From Hahella sp050299855 (GTDB lineage Bacteria > Pseudomonadota > Gammaproteobacteria > Pseudomonadales > Oleiphilaceae), in assembly GCA_050299855.1 (NCBI GenBank), contig JBNKWQ010000007.1:1-64000 (forward strand): DNA of 64,000 nt, read 5' to 3'. The position numbers and the translations under genes were made by a program. The notes below the pieces were generated by a model that saw only the letters and a program-made list of their open reading frames with translations, ran no database searches and was not told where the DNA came from. Below are positions 42,778 through 53,165 of this stretch, piece after piece (positions within the stretch are counted from its first letter, which is position 1; each line of letters opens with the position of its first letter).

Positions 42778-45195
42778 ATGTCAGATTCCGGAAATTATGA
42801 TTCATCGAGTATCAAAGTACTAAAAGGTTTGGACGCTGTACGAAAAAGGCCTGGGATGTACATTGGTGATACAGATGATGGTACCGGTCTACATCACATG
42901 GTTTTTGAAGTCGTGGATAACTCCATAGATGAAGCTTTGGCTGGACATTGTAACGAAGTCAAAGTCACTATCCATCCTGACGAATCTATCACCGTTAGCG
43001 ATGATGGTAGGGGTATACCGGTTGATATCCATGAAGAGATGGGAGTATCTGCAGCTGAAGTCATCATGACCATGCTTCATGCTGGTGGTAAGTTTGATGA
43101 CAACAGCTATAAAGTTTCTGGTGGTCTACATGGTGTAGGGGTCTCAGTAGTTAATGCTCTATCCAAAGAGCTTAGATTAACTATTAGACGCGCGGGAAAA
43201 GTATACCAGCAGGTCTATCAACATGGTGTTCCTCAAGCACCACTTGAAGCCATAGGTGAAACAGACAAGACTGGAACAGAAGTACACTTTGTTGCTTCTG
43301 AAAATACTTTTAATAACATCGAATTCCACTATGACATATTAGCTAAAAGGCTACGGGAGTTAGCCTTCCTAAATTCTGGAGTAAGGATAAATCTCAGCGA
43401 CGAACGTAGTGGCCAAAATGAGATTTTTGAATATGAGGGTGGACTGCAGGCTTTCGTTAACTATCTCAATCAAAGTAAAACTCCCATTGCTAAAGCATTT
43501 CATTTTATTAGCGAAAGAGAAGATGGTGTAACTGTAGAAGTTGCCCTGCAGTGGAATGATAGTTATCAAGAAAATATATTCTGTTATACAAACAACATTC
43601 CACAACGGGATGGTGGAACTCACCTGGCTGGTTTTCGTGCTTCTTTAACCCGGAGCCTTAACACCTATATTGAAAAAGAAAATGTCCTTAAAAAGACCAA
43701 AGTTAATACTTCTGGAGATGATGCTCGGGAAGGTCTAACAGCGGTTATTTCGGTTAAAGTTCCTGACCCGAAATTCTCTTCACAGACCAAAGATAAGTTG
43801 GTGTCGTCAGAAGTGAAAACGGCAGTTGAACAGGAGATGAATCAATATTTCAACGAGTTTTTGATTGAGAATCCCAATGACGCTAAAAGCGTCGTAAATA
43901 AAATGATCGATGCTGCCAGAGCAAGAGAAGCAGCAAGAAAAGCCAGAGAAATGACTCGCCGCAAAGGAGCTCTGGATATAGCCGGGCTACCAGGAAAGCT
44001 AGCTGATTGTCAGGAAAAAGACCCTGCGCTATCTGAACTCTACATTGTGGAGGGTGACTCTGCGGGAGGATCTGCCAAACAAGGCAGGGATAGACGAACG
44101 CAGGCTATTCTACCTCTTAAAGGTAAAATACTTAACGTTGAGAAAGCCCGCTTCGATAAAATGCTTTCTTCCGCTGAAGTTGGCACCTTGATTACGGCAC
44201 TTGGTTGTGGAATTGGACGGGAAGAATTTGATATAAACAAATTACGTTACCACAGCATTATTATCATGACCGATGCTGACGTTGATGGATCTCACATTCG
44301 AACTTTGTTGCTGACTTTTTTCTTCCGCCAAATGCGTGAAATTATAGAGAATGGCTACGTCTATATCGCTATGCCACCGCTTTATAAAGTTAAGAAAGGA
44401 AAGCAAGAGCAATATGTGAAAGACGAAAAAGCCCTTCAGCAGTACCTGACGCAGAATGCTCTGGAGGGTACGGAACTTTTTACCAATGCAGATGCGCCTG
44501 CAATAAGTGGTACTGCCTTGGAAACTCTTGTTAATGACTATCGTACCGCGGTAAATCTGATTGATCGCATGTCTAGAGCCTACCCCCGAACTGTGCTGAC
44601 CAAGCTGTTAGAAGTATCTCGCGTTAATCAGGAAGATTTGAAAAATCGCGAAAGCATGCAGAGTTGGTGTGAAAATTTAGATAAGGCACTACAAACATCT
44701 GGCCACAATGGCGAAAGTTTTACTATTAAGGTAATTGAAGACTCTGAGCTCAATCTTTACCTTCCTCAAGTTGAGTTTATTCAACACGGTGTTGATTATC
44801 GCTATACCTTAAACCAAGATTTCTTCCTTTCTGCATCTTACTTGAATGTAGCCTCCATGGCTGAAAAATTGGAGGGACTCATTGAAGAAGGTGCTTACGT
44901 CAAACGTGGTGAAAAAATTTGCCCAATCAGCTATTTCGAGGAAGCTCTTGAATGGCTAATGAAGGAAGCACAGCGTGGGCAAAACATCCAACGCTATAAA
45001 GGTCTGGGTGAAATGAACCCAGATCAGCTTTGGGAAACAACGATGGATCCCGAGAGTCGTCGTATGATGAAAGTAACGATTGAAGATGCAATTGCAGCAG
45101 ATCAAATCTTTACCACTCTAATGGGGGATGACGTAGAGCCTCGTAGAAATTTCATCCAAACCAATGCATTGCAAGTTATGAATCTGGACGTATAG
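42778..45195 (+). CDS. gyrB: DNA gyrase subunit B
   Basis: This is an 805-aa protein (E. coli 804). It has the GHKL ATPase domain (VVDNSIDEALAG, SDDGRGIPVDIH, GGLHGVGVSVVNALS), the transducer, and the TOPRIM motif EGDSAGGSAKQGRDRRTQAILPLKGKI-like region with DADVDGSHI. The C-terminal RYKGLGEMNPDQLWETTMDP is diagnostic. It introduces negative supercoils with GyrA. The gene lies 9 bp after recF and ends at a strong terminator. Confidence 0.97.
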   Translation: MSDSGNYDSSSIKVLKGLDAVRKRPGMYIGDTDDGTGLHHMVFEVVDNSIDEALAGHCNEVKVTIHPDESITVSDDGRGIPVDIHEEMGVSAAEVIMTMLHAGGKFDDNSYKVSGGLHGVGVSVVNALSKELRLTIRRAGKVYQQVYQHGVPQAPLEAIGETDKTGTEVHFVASENTFNNIEFHYDILAKRLRELAFLNSGVRINLSDERSGQNEIFEYEGGLQAFVNYLNQSKTPIAKAFHFISEREDGVTVEVALQWNDSYQENIFCYTNNIPQRDGGTHLAGFRASLTRSLNTYIEKENVLKKTKVNTSGDDAREGLTAVISVKVPDPKFSSQTKDKLVSSEVKTAVEQEMNQYFNEFLIENPNDAKSVVNKMIDAARAREAARKAREMTRRKGALDIAGLPGKLADCQEKDPALSELYIVEGDSAGGSAKQGRDRRTQAILPLKGKILNVEKARFDKMLSSAEVGTLITALGCGIGREEFDINKLRYHSIIIMTDADVDGSHIRTLLLTFFFRQMREIIENGYVYIAMPPLYKVKKGKQEQYVKDEKALQQYLTQNALEGTELFTNADAPAISGTALETLVNDYRTAVNLIDRMSRAYPRTVLTKLLEVSRVNQEDLKNRESMQSWCENLDKALQTSGHNGESFTIKVIEDSELNLYLPQVEFIQHGVDYRYTLNQDFFLSASYLNVASMAEKLEGLIEEGAYVKRGEKICPISYFEEALEWLMKEAQRGQNIQRYKGLGEMNPDQLWETTMDPESRRMMKVTIEDAIAADQIFTTLMGDDVEPRRNFIQTNALQVMNLDV

Positions 45196-45226
45196 TTCCT
45201 AGCTTAGACCATAAGTTTGCGATAAG

Positions 45227-45254
45227 AGGCGGTGCCAATGGCACCGCCTTTTTC
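45227..45254 (+). terminator. Terminator after gyrB
   Basis: AGGCGGTGCC (45227-45236) and GGCACCGCCT (45240-45249) form a 10-bp perfect stem with a 3-nt loop, followed by TTTTTC. Confidence 0.92.
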
Positions 45255-45687
45255 TTATTAAACTTTTTAACCTATAAATTCTCTGATTTCGTCGATCCAG
45301 TTTACCCTTTGTTTCAATGAGCAGATGTCGTATTGACCCAAAGTCAAATTTGCTTCAGGGCATCATAGTCTTTAAATCATATCCCATTCTCGTGTAGGGT
45401 AAATTGCCCCCAAGTAATACCAAAAAGAGCATTAGGCACGACTTCTCAATACAACTCTACTATTTCTATAAGCCTGATCTAGAGATAGTAAGTAGTTACT
45501 TCGAACGTGATCACTGGATTATCGGAGCTTTATTGAGGATGGAAAAAATCTCGAAAAACATTAATAGCCACCAAGTATCTATTCAGGAATATCAATCAAG
45601 ATAATGAATTGATGTAGTACATGCATACTACCTGATAAATTCGTGTTCCCTTTAGACTATGGTCTTCGAATAAAAAGGAGATTCAAG
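45255..45687. other. Intergenic stretch between gyrB and the DJ-1 family gene
   Basis: No convincing gene is seen. On the minus strand, 45267-45362 is open and ends coding-like (QYDICSLKQRVNWIDEIR), vaguely like the C-terminal helix of trypsin-type proteases, but it has no start and is only 31 codons. A 66-codon plus-strand frame at 45404-45604 shows no family feature and no ribosome-binding site. Confidence 0.35.
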
Positions 45688-46251
45688 ATGTCAGCGAAAT
45701 TATTAGTAATAGCCGGGGACTTTGTAGAAGATTATGAACTGATGGTGCCTTTTCAAGCGTTGCTAGCGATGGATTTCGAAGTGGATGTAGTCTGCCCGGA
45801 TAAGAAAAAAGGGGAAAGTATTGCTACTGCCATACATGATTTCGAGGGAGATCAGACCTATACCGAAAAGCCCGGACACCGCTTTACTCTAAACGCAACC
45901 TTTGATCAGGTGAGCCCTGATCAGTACGATGGGTTGCTTATTCCTGGAGGTAGGGCACCAGAATATCTTCGGCTGAATGAGCGAGTCCTAGATATAATCA
46001 AGTCTTTTGATGAATCGAAGAAACCTATAGCATCTATTTGCCACGGAGCGCAGCTATTGACTGCTGCCGGTATCATCAAGGGAAGAAAAATATCTGCCTA
46101 TCCGGCATGTGCGCCCGAGGTCAGGCAAGCTGGTGCCGACTACCAGGACATAGCGGTCGACCAGGCAATCACTGATGCCCATTTCGTTACCGCGCCTGCA
46201 TGGCCGGCTAATGCTGATTGGATTAAACAATTTGCAGCGCTTTTCAGATAG
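45688..46251 (+). CDS. DJ-1/PfpI family protein
   Basis: I start at the ATG at 45688, with AAGGAG 8 nt upstream; this gives 187 aa. The nucleophile elbow is C118 in ASICHGAQLL, with the adjacent H119, and the acidic residue near E14 (DFVEDYE) completes the usual site. LLIPGGRAPEYLR is also conserved. Family members include proteases, chaperones and glyoxalase-like deglycases; which applies here is not clear. Confidence 0.88.
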   Translation: MSAKLLVIAGDFVEDYELMVPFQALLAMDFEVDVVCPDKKKGESIATAIHDFEGDQTYTEKPGHRFTLNATFDQVSPDQYDGLLIPGGRAPEYLRLNERVLDIIKSFDESKKPIASICHGAQLLTAAGIIKGRKISAYPACAPEVRQAGADYQDIAVDQAITDAHFVTAPAWPANADWIKQFAALFR

Positions 46252-46299
46252 TGATCCTGAATTCTGCTATTAAAAGACGCTAAAAATTACTTTCAAGCA

Positions 46300-46653
46300 T
46301 CAGGACGCTAACGTTATAGGTTGGTGTTTCTGATGCTCGGTGGACTCTGCTGAGGTAGTAGGTGTAACGGATGCGCTGCTATCGACAACTTGAAGTTGAT
46401 TCATCAGATAGGTGGTGCAGGCTACCCGTAGTAGAGAGGTAAAATTTTTCGCCTCACCATAACGCTGAACTACTTCATCATAAAGAGTGGTTATAAAAGT
46501 AGCGACAGATACACCTTCCTGAATAGCCATCTTCTCTAGAGTCTCCCAAAAACGATTTTCCAAAGACAAACTAGTTACATGGCCATGAAGTCTTAGTGAG
46601 CGTAAGGTTTTGGTATAGGCTTGGGGCTTTACACCAGCATAAACATCGCACAT
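46300..46653 (-). CDS. Ribbon-helix-helix DNA-binding domain protein
   Basis: This is a 117-aa protein with GGAG 6 nt before its ATG. The segment RSLRLHGHVTSLSLENRFWETLEKMAIQEGVSVATFITTLYDE (about 19-61) fits the RHH_4 domain, with a strand followed by two helices. The Ser/Thr-rich C-terminus looks disordered. It converges on the DJ-1 family gene, with 48 bp between stops. It is probably a small regulator; its targets are unknown. Confidence 0.75.
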   Translation of the reverse strand: MCDVYAGVKPQAYTKTLRSLRLHGHVTSLSLENRFWETLEKMAIQEGVSVATFITTLYDEVVQRYGEAKNFTSLLRVACTTYLMNQLQVVDSSASVTPTTSAESTEHQKHQPITLAS

Positions 46654-46781
46654 AGATCACTCCTTCAGGACTCGCTTTGAAATGGTAGGTTTATGGTACT
46701 CCGCTGAGTTTTACCTGTCTTGATTATTCCTACCGTCGCTCTGTGACTGACTGGGACGTACTGATTGTATCTATAAGTTAC

Positions 46782-49700
46782 TTATTGGCTTCTAAGTGGC
46801 GTGGTGGTATCGCCTGTCTGGAGTACTCGAATTTCAAGTGGTTGTGTCGTATCCAAATGTACATCTCGTTGTGGGAAGGCGATGACAATACCAGCAGCAT
46901 TCATTCGTTCGTATATATCCAGATGCAGCTCAGTGATAGTGGTCAACCTGACATCAAGACTACTAATGAATGCCCTTAAATATAGGACTAATGCGTTGTC
47001 GCCGAAGCTTTCAAAAGTCACAGAGGGGGCAGGATCCTCAATGACATTTGTATTCATTTTGGCTGCCTCTTCAATAATTTGCATGGCTTTACGAGCGTCT
47101 GCGCCGTAGGCAATACCTACGGGAATAAGTAACCGGGTAGTTTGATCGGATAAGGTCCAGTTTAGTAATCGGTTGGTAATAAATTCCTTATTGGGTACTA
47201 ATAGTTCTTTCTGGTCCCAGTTTCTAATCGTCGTTGCGCGAATTTTTATCTTGGTAACGACACCATCTGTATCACCAACAGTAACAACGTCCCCTACCCG
47301 AATTGGCCGCTCAAACAAAATGATAAGTCCACTAATGAAGTTAGCAACAATTTCCTGTAAACCAAAACCGATACCAACACTAAGCGCAGCCGCCAACCAC
47401 TGAATTTGGGACCAGCTGGCTCCGAGGGTACTTAAAGCTGTTAAAAAACCCGCTGCCACAATTAAGTAACCACTTAGTGTACGCATGGCGTAGAGACCAC
47501 CGGCGGCAAACTGAATTCGCTCCAGTAAAATAAACTCCAATAGTGCCGGTACACGTTTGGCTGCAAGTACAGTGACAACCACTATAAAAATGGCCAGCCC
47601 CAAATCAAACAGGGTCACTGGAACTTTCTGTTCCTCACTCCCAATAAGGTCTGTGTACTGCCATATAGATACTTCATCCAGTATTCCAAACGCTGGCAGA
47701 ACCTCTGACCATATGAACCATAGTGAGATGGCTCCAACAATTACTAATAAAGTATTAAGTAATTCTCTACTGCCTTTACTTAAGGCATCAAGATTAACGC
47801 TAGGCTCTTCCGGAGCTTCAGAGATTCCTTCTGGACTAATATTGTTGTCTTGTTCTCCAGATTTCCTAAGCTTGGCCTGCTGGCGTTTTTCAATTGCTTT
47901 TCTGTAAGCAATCTTACGTTGAGTAAGTACTAACCAACGAAGTACCAGTTGGTGTAAAAATAGGAGGCACACAGCAAGCATCATCGACTGTTGTAAGTGT
48001 AGGCATAGTGTATTAACGGCATAGAGGTACCCTGTAAGAACGGCAACTACCATTAGGCAGGGAATTACGACAACCAAACCTATGAGATATCTCCTCATTA
48101 GGATAGAGGGCGGGCCATTTGAACGACTTTGATGGATGTTGAGGAATCCGTTTCGATTTCGTACCAACCTCAGGGAACAATAAGCAAACACCAGCACTGT
48201 CAGGCTGATACTTAGGTGGGCCAAAGCACCGGTTGAGGTGATAAAGTCATAAGTGTGGACAAAGATACATAGTACGAGAAGCGGCATAAACCAATATTGA
48301 AACCGGCCCAAGTCGCGATAAACAATTTTGACGCTATGTGGGGGCCATTTGAAATGGGCAGCAGCCAGACCATCAGTGACAAAGGATTTTCGCAGGAAAT
48401 TGATAAACAGAAAAACAGGGGCTGAAATAGTAAGAGCATTGGCCAAGGCCTGTGTTGTAGAGCCACTTTCGGGTGTGGCATTCAACTTTGAACCAATAAC
48501 ATAAATTATAAGTGGCCAAGATGATGCGTAGATAATTGTTAACAACAAGGTTCGTAAAGTATAGCGAATACTATCAGTAGAAAGGCGCTTTAACGGCTCA
48601 CCTAGCCGGCTCAATTCCCGATGAAAAAATGATGATTTAAAGGCAACAATAAGTAGAGCGAATATCAGGAACCAAGTAAGAACCTTGGTTTGTGCAAAAT
48701 TTTTCAGATCTGTTAATAGTCCTGCGATCAGATCCGGAGAAAGAAGTTCTGTAATTTGCTCTATTGTATGTTCCAGCATCACCAGATTGATTGGCGGAGA
48801 ACTGCGTACCCATAACAGCCGTTCTGTCAAAAACTCATCAAATATTTCAGTTTTCTTACGGTACTGTCTTAAAGCGATATCTAATTCTCCTAGTGACCTC
48901 ACATAGTTTTGTTCAACTTCAACCGCCCTCGTGAGTAATTCGCGACGTTGGTCTGCCAGGTTAAGCAGTTCAGCCTGAATCCTTTTGGCGACGCTCTTTG
49001 AGAGATTCTGGGTAAGTTTGTCAACATATTCGTCTATATTTCGTAAACGCCTTCTTTCTTCTTCATGCTGTATTTGGTTCAAGCCTGCCTCAGCAATAAT
49101 GTCCCTATTTGACAAGCGGCCAGCTGGGAGGTTTCGGGGATTGGGTAAAGATCGTCTTTCTTCGAGTAGCACCTGCCCTAATGCTTGGCTCAGCCCGGCA
49201 ATTTCTAATTTTTGCTGAGTGCTTCGATATTGTTCCCCCAATTCAAAAGTTTTGCGGCTAAGCTCCGTAATAGCTGCTTCCACTTGTCTGAGATGCTTAG
49301 TAGTCGAGGAAATAGTTTCGCTTAGGTTTGTGTTAAGTGCCGCCAGTTTTTGAATACTCTTATGCTGATCGCCTAGCTGTTGTTCCTGCAAAGTTATGCT
49401 TTCTTGTGCTTTCTCCGCTGTTTCAACACGTTGGGAGGAAAGTGCGTCCTGTAGCAACTTAACCTTGGTATTAACCTTTTGATGCTGCAGTTCGAGAAAG
49501 GTGAGCTTGGTTTGCAGTAGTTCCATGCGCGCTTGATGCGTTAACAGTTCTTGCTCCAGAGCCTCTTGCTGTTGAGTTAAAGCCAGATTTTCCGCTTCAA
49601 GTAACCATCTATTGACTACCTTGGTTTGATCCAGAGGCCCTTCTGACTCTAAACCGGAGACTACCGAATCCAATTTACCCTGCCGGGCTGCCAGACTCCC

Positions 49701-50213
49701 CAGTTCCTCCAGTATTGCCTGTGGACGTCCTTGATTCTTGGTAATTTGGAATTCGACCTGATTAACTTCATTTAGTAAGTTGCTTTGGTTATTTATAGCT
49801 CTGAGAAGTTGGGCCTCGATGTCAACGGCAGTCGCATCCTCCAATTTGGCGCTACTCAATTGTCCATGGTTTCTCTCCAGTCGCTTGATATCATTAGCGA
49901 TTATATGAGTCTGCTCGGGTGCGCTCTGGGCGGCTGATGAATAGCGTTGCTCGGCAAGCTGATACCTGTCAGCTTCGTTCAATAGACTTTTTATATGATT
50001 TAGCTTTTCCAGTAAGTCGTTCTTTGTTGCTTCACTGAGTTCATCATCAAGTTCTACCTGTTTTAATCGCTCTGCAACCTGTGCTGTTGTAGGGACAGCA
50101 ACAGCCGATGGCGCAACCAAAGCAAACAGCAGCATTAAACAAGAAAGTAAGCTGAGAAATAAATGCGAGCTGGAAGTAATTTGACGTGTAACTAAGAAAG
50201 ACCGGAAAACCAT
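46782..50213 (-). CDS. Large MscK/KefA-type mechanosensitive channel
   Basis: This is a 1143-aa protein. A signal peptide (about 1-40, ending APSAVAV) is followed by a long periplasmic coiled-coil region (about 40-500), then a series of transmembrane helices from about 515 on. The C-terminal MscS core includes the pore and beta domain signature GFGLQEIVANFISGLIILFERPIRVGD starting near residue 959. The size and layout match MscK (1120 aa) and MscM (1107 aa) of E. coli. It vents ions on hypo-osmotic shock. No Shine-Dalgarno sequence is obvious. Confidence 0.9.
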   Translation of the reverse strand: MVFRSFLVTRQITSSSHLFLSLLSCLMLLFALVAPSAVAVPTTAQVAERLKQVELDDELSEATKNDLLEKLNHIKSLLNEADRYQLAEQRYSSAAQSAPEQTHIIANDIKRLERNHGQLSSAKLEDATAVDIEAQLLRAINNQSNLLNEVNQVEFQITKNQGRPQAILEELGSLAARQGKLDSVVSGLESEGPLDQTKVVNRWLLEAENLALTQQQEALEQELLTHQARMELLQTKLTFLELQHQKVNTKVKLLQDALSSQRVETAEKAQESITLQEQQLGDQHKSIQKLAALNTNLSETISSTTKHLRQVEAAITELSRKTFELGEQYRSTQQKLEIAGLSQALGQVLLEERRSLPNPRNLPAGRLSNRDIIAEAGLNQIQHEEERRRLRNIDEYVDKLTQNLSKSVAKRIQAELLNLADQRRELLTRAVEVEQNYVRSLGELDIALRQYRKKTEIFDEFLTERLLWVRSSPPINLVMLEHTIEQITELLSPDLIAGLLTDLKNFAQTKVLTWFLIFALLIVAFKSSFFHRELSRLGEPLKRLSTDSIRYTLRTLLLTIIYASSWPLIIYVIGSKLNATPESGSTTQALANALTISAPVFLFINFLRKSFVTDGLAAAHFKWPPHSVKIVYRDLGRFQYWFMPLLVLCIFVHTYDFITSTGALAHLSISLTVLVFAYCSLRLVRNRNGFLNIHQSRSNGPPSILMRRYLIGLVVVIPCLMVVAVLTGYLYAVNTLCLHLQQSMMLAVCLLFLHQLVLRWLVLTQRKIAYRKAIEKRQQAKLRKSGEQDNNISPEGISEAPEEPSVNLDALSKGSRELLNTLLVIVGAISLWFIWSEVLPAFGILDEVSIWQYTDLIGSEEQKVPVTLFDLGLAIFIVVVTVLAAKRVPALLEFILLERIQFAAGGLYAMRTLSGYLIVAAGFLTALSTLGASWSQIQWLAAALSVGIGFGLQEIVANFISGLIILFERPIRVGDVVTVGDTDGVVTKIKIRATTIRNWDQKELLVPNKEFITNRLLNWTLSDQTTRLLIPVGIAYGADARKAMQIIEEAAKMNTNVIEDPAPSVTFESFGDNALVLYLRAFISSLDVRLTTITELHLDIYERMNAAGIVIAFPQRDVHLDTTQPLEIRVLQTGDTTTPLRSQ

Positions 50214-50315
50214 GTAGAACTATTCCAGGTAAGAGTTGTTAGCTCAACATCTTAGTCAGATTCAGTAGGAAATGCAGTAGGTCTTGGTAGCCTAAGCTCA
50301 GGTCAGAAGCTGATA

Positions 50316-50339
50316 AATGGTCGGCGTGAGAGGATTCGA
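50316..50339. repeat. 24-bp duplicate of the tRNA-Pro 3' end (att-like)
   Basis: Bases 50316-50339 repeat 50387-50410 exactly. The repeat covers the CCA end, acceptor strand and part of the T arm of the tRNA gene. The copies are 71 bp apart. Between them are an inverted repeat GGCTGT/ACAGCC (50367-50380) followed by CTTTT and no gene. It looks like the footprint of an element that used this tRNA as its attachment site. Confidence 0.55.
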
Positions 50340-50388
50340 TACGCGCCGTGCCACGGCTCCGACCCGGCTGTGAAACAGCCCTTTTGAA

Positions 50389-50465
<77 letters not shown>

Positions 50466-50526
50466 CTGTTTGAAGCCATTCATCATAATCAAGGACGAAA
50501 TAAAACATCAAGCCCTAAGTAGATTG

Positions 50527-51072
50527 TTAGCTAGCCAATAAGTGATCTACGAAGGTTGCCAAGTCTGCAAAAACCGGCGTGTCGGCAAACTCAGTTTCAG
50601 GAAGCTTTGCTATTGTCTTAGCGCCCTTCCCGGTAGTCACCAAAATAGGAATGCAACCAGCGGTACGGGCAGCCTCCAAGTCCCTAATACTGTCACCAAC
50701 AAAATAAGCCTCTGCAGCTGTGCGATCCAACATCTTCTCGATCTGATAAATCATACCTGGGGCTGGTTTGCGGCAGTCACATCCGGCATCAGGCAAATGA
50801 GGACAGAAGGCTATGGCGTGAATTGTTCCACCTGCGGCCGCGACCAAGTCAAGCATCTTCCGGTTCATAGCCTGCAAAGCCTGCTCATCATAGTAACCGC
50901 GACCTACCCCACTTTGGTTTGTAGCGATGGCGATCTGAAAGCCTGCCTTATCAAGGCGTGCGATGGCATCAATACTTCCGGGAATGGGCAGCCACTCATC
51001 AACGGATTTAACATATTCATCCGAATCAAAGTTAACCACGCCATCCCGGTCAAGAATGACCAGTTTATTCAA
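50527..51072 (-). CDS. gmhB: D-glycero-beta-D-manno-heptose-1,7-bisphosphate 7-phosphatase
   Basis: This is a 181-aa HAD-family protein. The DxD motif is in VILDRDGVVN (D8, D10), the zinc-binding loop is FCPHLPDAGCDCRKPAPGMI, and VGDSIRDLEAARTAG is the acidic motif. It supplies ADP-heptose for the LPS core. The first codon is TTG at 51072, with GAGG 10 nt upstream. It follows glyS by 14 bp on the same strand. Confidence 0.93.
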   Translation of the reverse strand: MNKLVILDRDGVVNFDSDEYVKSVDEWLPIPGSIDAIARLDKAGFQIAIATNQSGVGRGYYDEQALQAMNRKMLDLVAAAGGTIHAIAFCPHLPDAGCDCRKPAPGMIYQIEKMLDRTAAEAYFVGDSIRDLEAARTAGCIPILVTTGKGAKTIAKLPETEFADTPVFADLATFVDHLLAS

Positions 51073-51086
51073 TGAACGACTACCTC

Positions 51087-53165
51087 TCAGGCACCTTTGG
51101 TCTGTAATAGCGAAATATCCGCTATCTGCAGAAAGGTTTCGCGAAGCTTGGATAGCAGAGCAATACGATTGTTACGCACGGCCAGATCATCAGCCATTAC
51201 CATGACTTGATCAAAGAAGCTGTCGACAGGCTCTTTTAGCTGGGCCAGCTCGGTAAGCGCGGTGGTAAAATCACGGGTTTCCAGCGCCGGCTGAATGGCT
51301 TTGGCCTTGGCTGTCAGAGTTTCAAACAAAATGCTCTCTGCTGCTTCCTGGAAAAGTTCAGGCTGCAATTGAACACTCTCAGCGGTGGCTTCCTTGCTTA
51401 ATATGTTCGATACACGTTTGTTGGCTGCCGCCAATGCTTGGGCAGCTTCCAACTGAGTAAAGTTTGCCACTGCCTGAACCCGTTGATTGAACTCCAATGG
51501 CTTGGTTGGGCGGCGGGCGATAACACTGAGGTAGACTTCGACTGCGAGACCCTCCTCTTCATACCAGGCACGGAAACGCTCCAGTATGTAGTCTACAGCG
51601 GTCGTTTCCAGATTGTCTGCCGGCAGGTTACCGTATAATTCATAAGCCCAGCGAACACATTCGGCTAAATCCAGATCCAGTTGTTTTTCTACCATGATTC
51701 TGAGAACGCCCAAGGCGGCCCGACGCAAACCAAAGGGATCCTTGGTGCCGGTAGGCGGTTGGTTAATACCGAAAATACCGACAAGAGTATCCAGTTTGTC
51801 TGCAATGGATACAGCGCAGCCGGTTAATGTCTCTGGTAGGTTGTCGCCGGCAAACCGGGGGAAGTATTGCTCTTCAATGGCCGCAGCGACTTCTGCAGGT
51901 TCACCATCCAACTGGGCGTAATACCGACCCATGATGCCTTGCAACTCTGGAAACTCCATGACCATTTCAGACATCAGGTCGGTCTTGCAAAGTTCTCCGG
52001 CGCGTTTTGCCCAGTCTGCATTGCCCCCTATAGCGGCTGAAATTTTGGCTGCCAGTTGTGCCACACGCTGGGACTTGTCAAACAGGCTACCCAACTGTTG
52101 TTGAAATACGACAGGTTTCAAACTTTCCTGACGATCGGCCAGAGTCTGCTTCTGATCGGTTTCATAAAAGAAGGCGGCGTCTGCCAATCGCGGACGAATG
52201 ACCCGCTCATTACCTTCAATCACCTGCTGTGGATCCTGGCTTTCAATATTGGCAATTGTAATAAAGAAGGGAAGCATCTTTCCTTCAGCATCCACAATAT
52301 GGAAATATTTTTGATTTCCTTTCATGGTGGAGATCAGTGCTTCTGCAGGTACTTCGAGAAATCTTTCCTCAAATTTTCCTGTTAATGCCACGGGCCATTC
52401 ATTGAGGCTGGTGACTTCGTCCAGCAGGTCTTCATCAATGACAGCCCTGCCGCCGGTGGTTGTAGCCGCGTCCAGAATCTGCTGACGGATACGGGCTTTC
52501 CGGCGTTCGAAATCTGCCAGCACATAACCCGTGTTTTCCAGCAATTCAGCATATTCATGAGGTTTGGAGATGGTGATATTGTCCGGGTGATGAAAACGGT
52601 GTCCGCGGGTTTGATTACCTGACTTTAAGCCTAGAACTTCAGCCTCAACGACCTGGTCTCCCAGCAGCATTAACAGCCATTGTACTGGGCGCACGAATTC
52701 CACTTTTGAAGCTCCCCAGCGCATACGTTTGGGAATTGGCAAAGCAGCCAGTGATTCATCCACAAAACCAGGCAGGAGTTCCGCCGTTGCAGTGCCTGGC
52801 TGCAAACTTTTGAACACCACCCAGGTGCCTTTGTCCGTTTCTAGTTTTTCCAGCTGCTCGACACCAGCACCACAACTGCGGGCAAAGCCTTCCAATGCTT
52901 TGGTTGGGTTACCGGCGGCATCGTAGGCAGCTTGAATGGCAGGACCACGGCGTTCTATGTGCTGATCTGGTTGTTGCAGTGCCAACTGGCTGATGTGCAC
53001 TGCCAGACGTCTGGGAGCGGCATAACTTTTGACTTCTCCAAAGCTAAGATTAGCTTTGCTCAAGCGTTCTAAGATCCCTTGGGTGAAGGCGTCTGAGAGT
53101 TGTTTCAGGGCTTTTGGCGGCAATTCTTCGGTGCCGAGTTCGACGAGAAAATCCTGGGTAGTCAT
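51087..53165 (-). CDS. glyS: Glycyl-tRNA synthetase beta subunit
   Basis: This is a 692-aa protein (E. coli 689). TQDFLVELGTEELPPKAL at the start, RRGPAIQAAYD and VFGINQPPTGTKDPFGLRRAALGVLRI are characteristic. The beta chain binds tRNA in the alpha2beta2 enzyme. Its ATG overlaps the glyQ TAA (TAATG), so the two subunits are coupled in translation. Confidence 0.97.
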   Translation of the reverse strand: MTTQDFLVELGTEELPPKALKQLSDAFTQGILERLSKANLSFGEVKSYAAPRRLAVHISQLALQQPDQHIERRGPAIQAAYDAAGNPTKALEGFARSCGAGVEQLEKLETDKGTWVVFKSLQPGTATAELLPGFVDESLAALPIPKRMRWGASKVEFVRPVQWLLMLLGDQVVEAEVLGLKSGNQTRGHRFHHPDNITISKPHEYAELLENTGYVLADFERRKARIRQQILDAATTTGGRAVIDEDLLDEVTSLNEWPVALTGKFEERFLEVPAEALISTMKGNQKYFHIVDAEGKMLPFFITIANIESQDPQQVIEGNERVIRPRLADAAFFYETDQKQTLADRQESLKPVVFQQQLGSLFDKSQRVAQLAAKISAAIGGNADWAKRAGELCKTDLMSEMVMEFPELQGIMGRYYAQLDGEPAEVAAAIEEQYFPRFAGDNLPETLTGCAVSIADKLDTLVGIFGINQPPTGTKDPFGLRRAALGVLRIMVEKQLDLDLAECVRWAYELYGNLPADNLETTAVDYILERFRAWYEEEGLAVEVYLSVIARRPTKPLEFNQRVQAVANFTQLEAAQALAAANKRVSNILSKEATAESVQLQPELFQEAAESILFETLTAKAKAIQPALETRDFTTALTELAQLKEPVDSFFDQVMVMADDLAVRNNRIALLSKLRETFLQIADISLLQTKGA

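Noticed and set aside
45404..45604. 66-codon plus-strand frame between gyrB and the DJ-1 gene
   Set aside because: No ribosome-binding site, no recognised motif, and no coding-like pattern.
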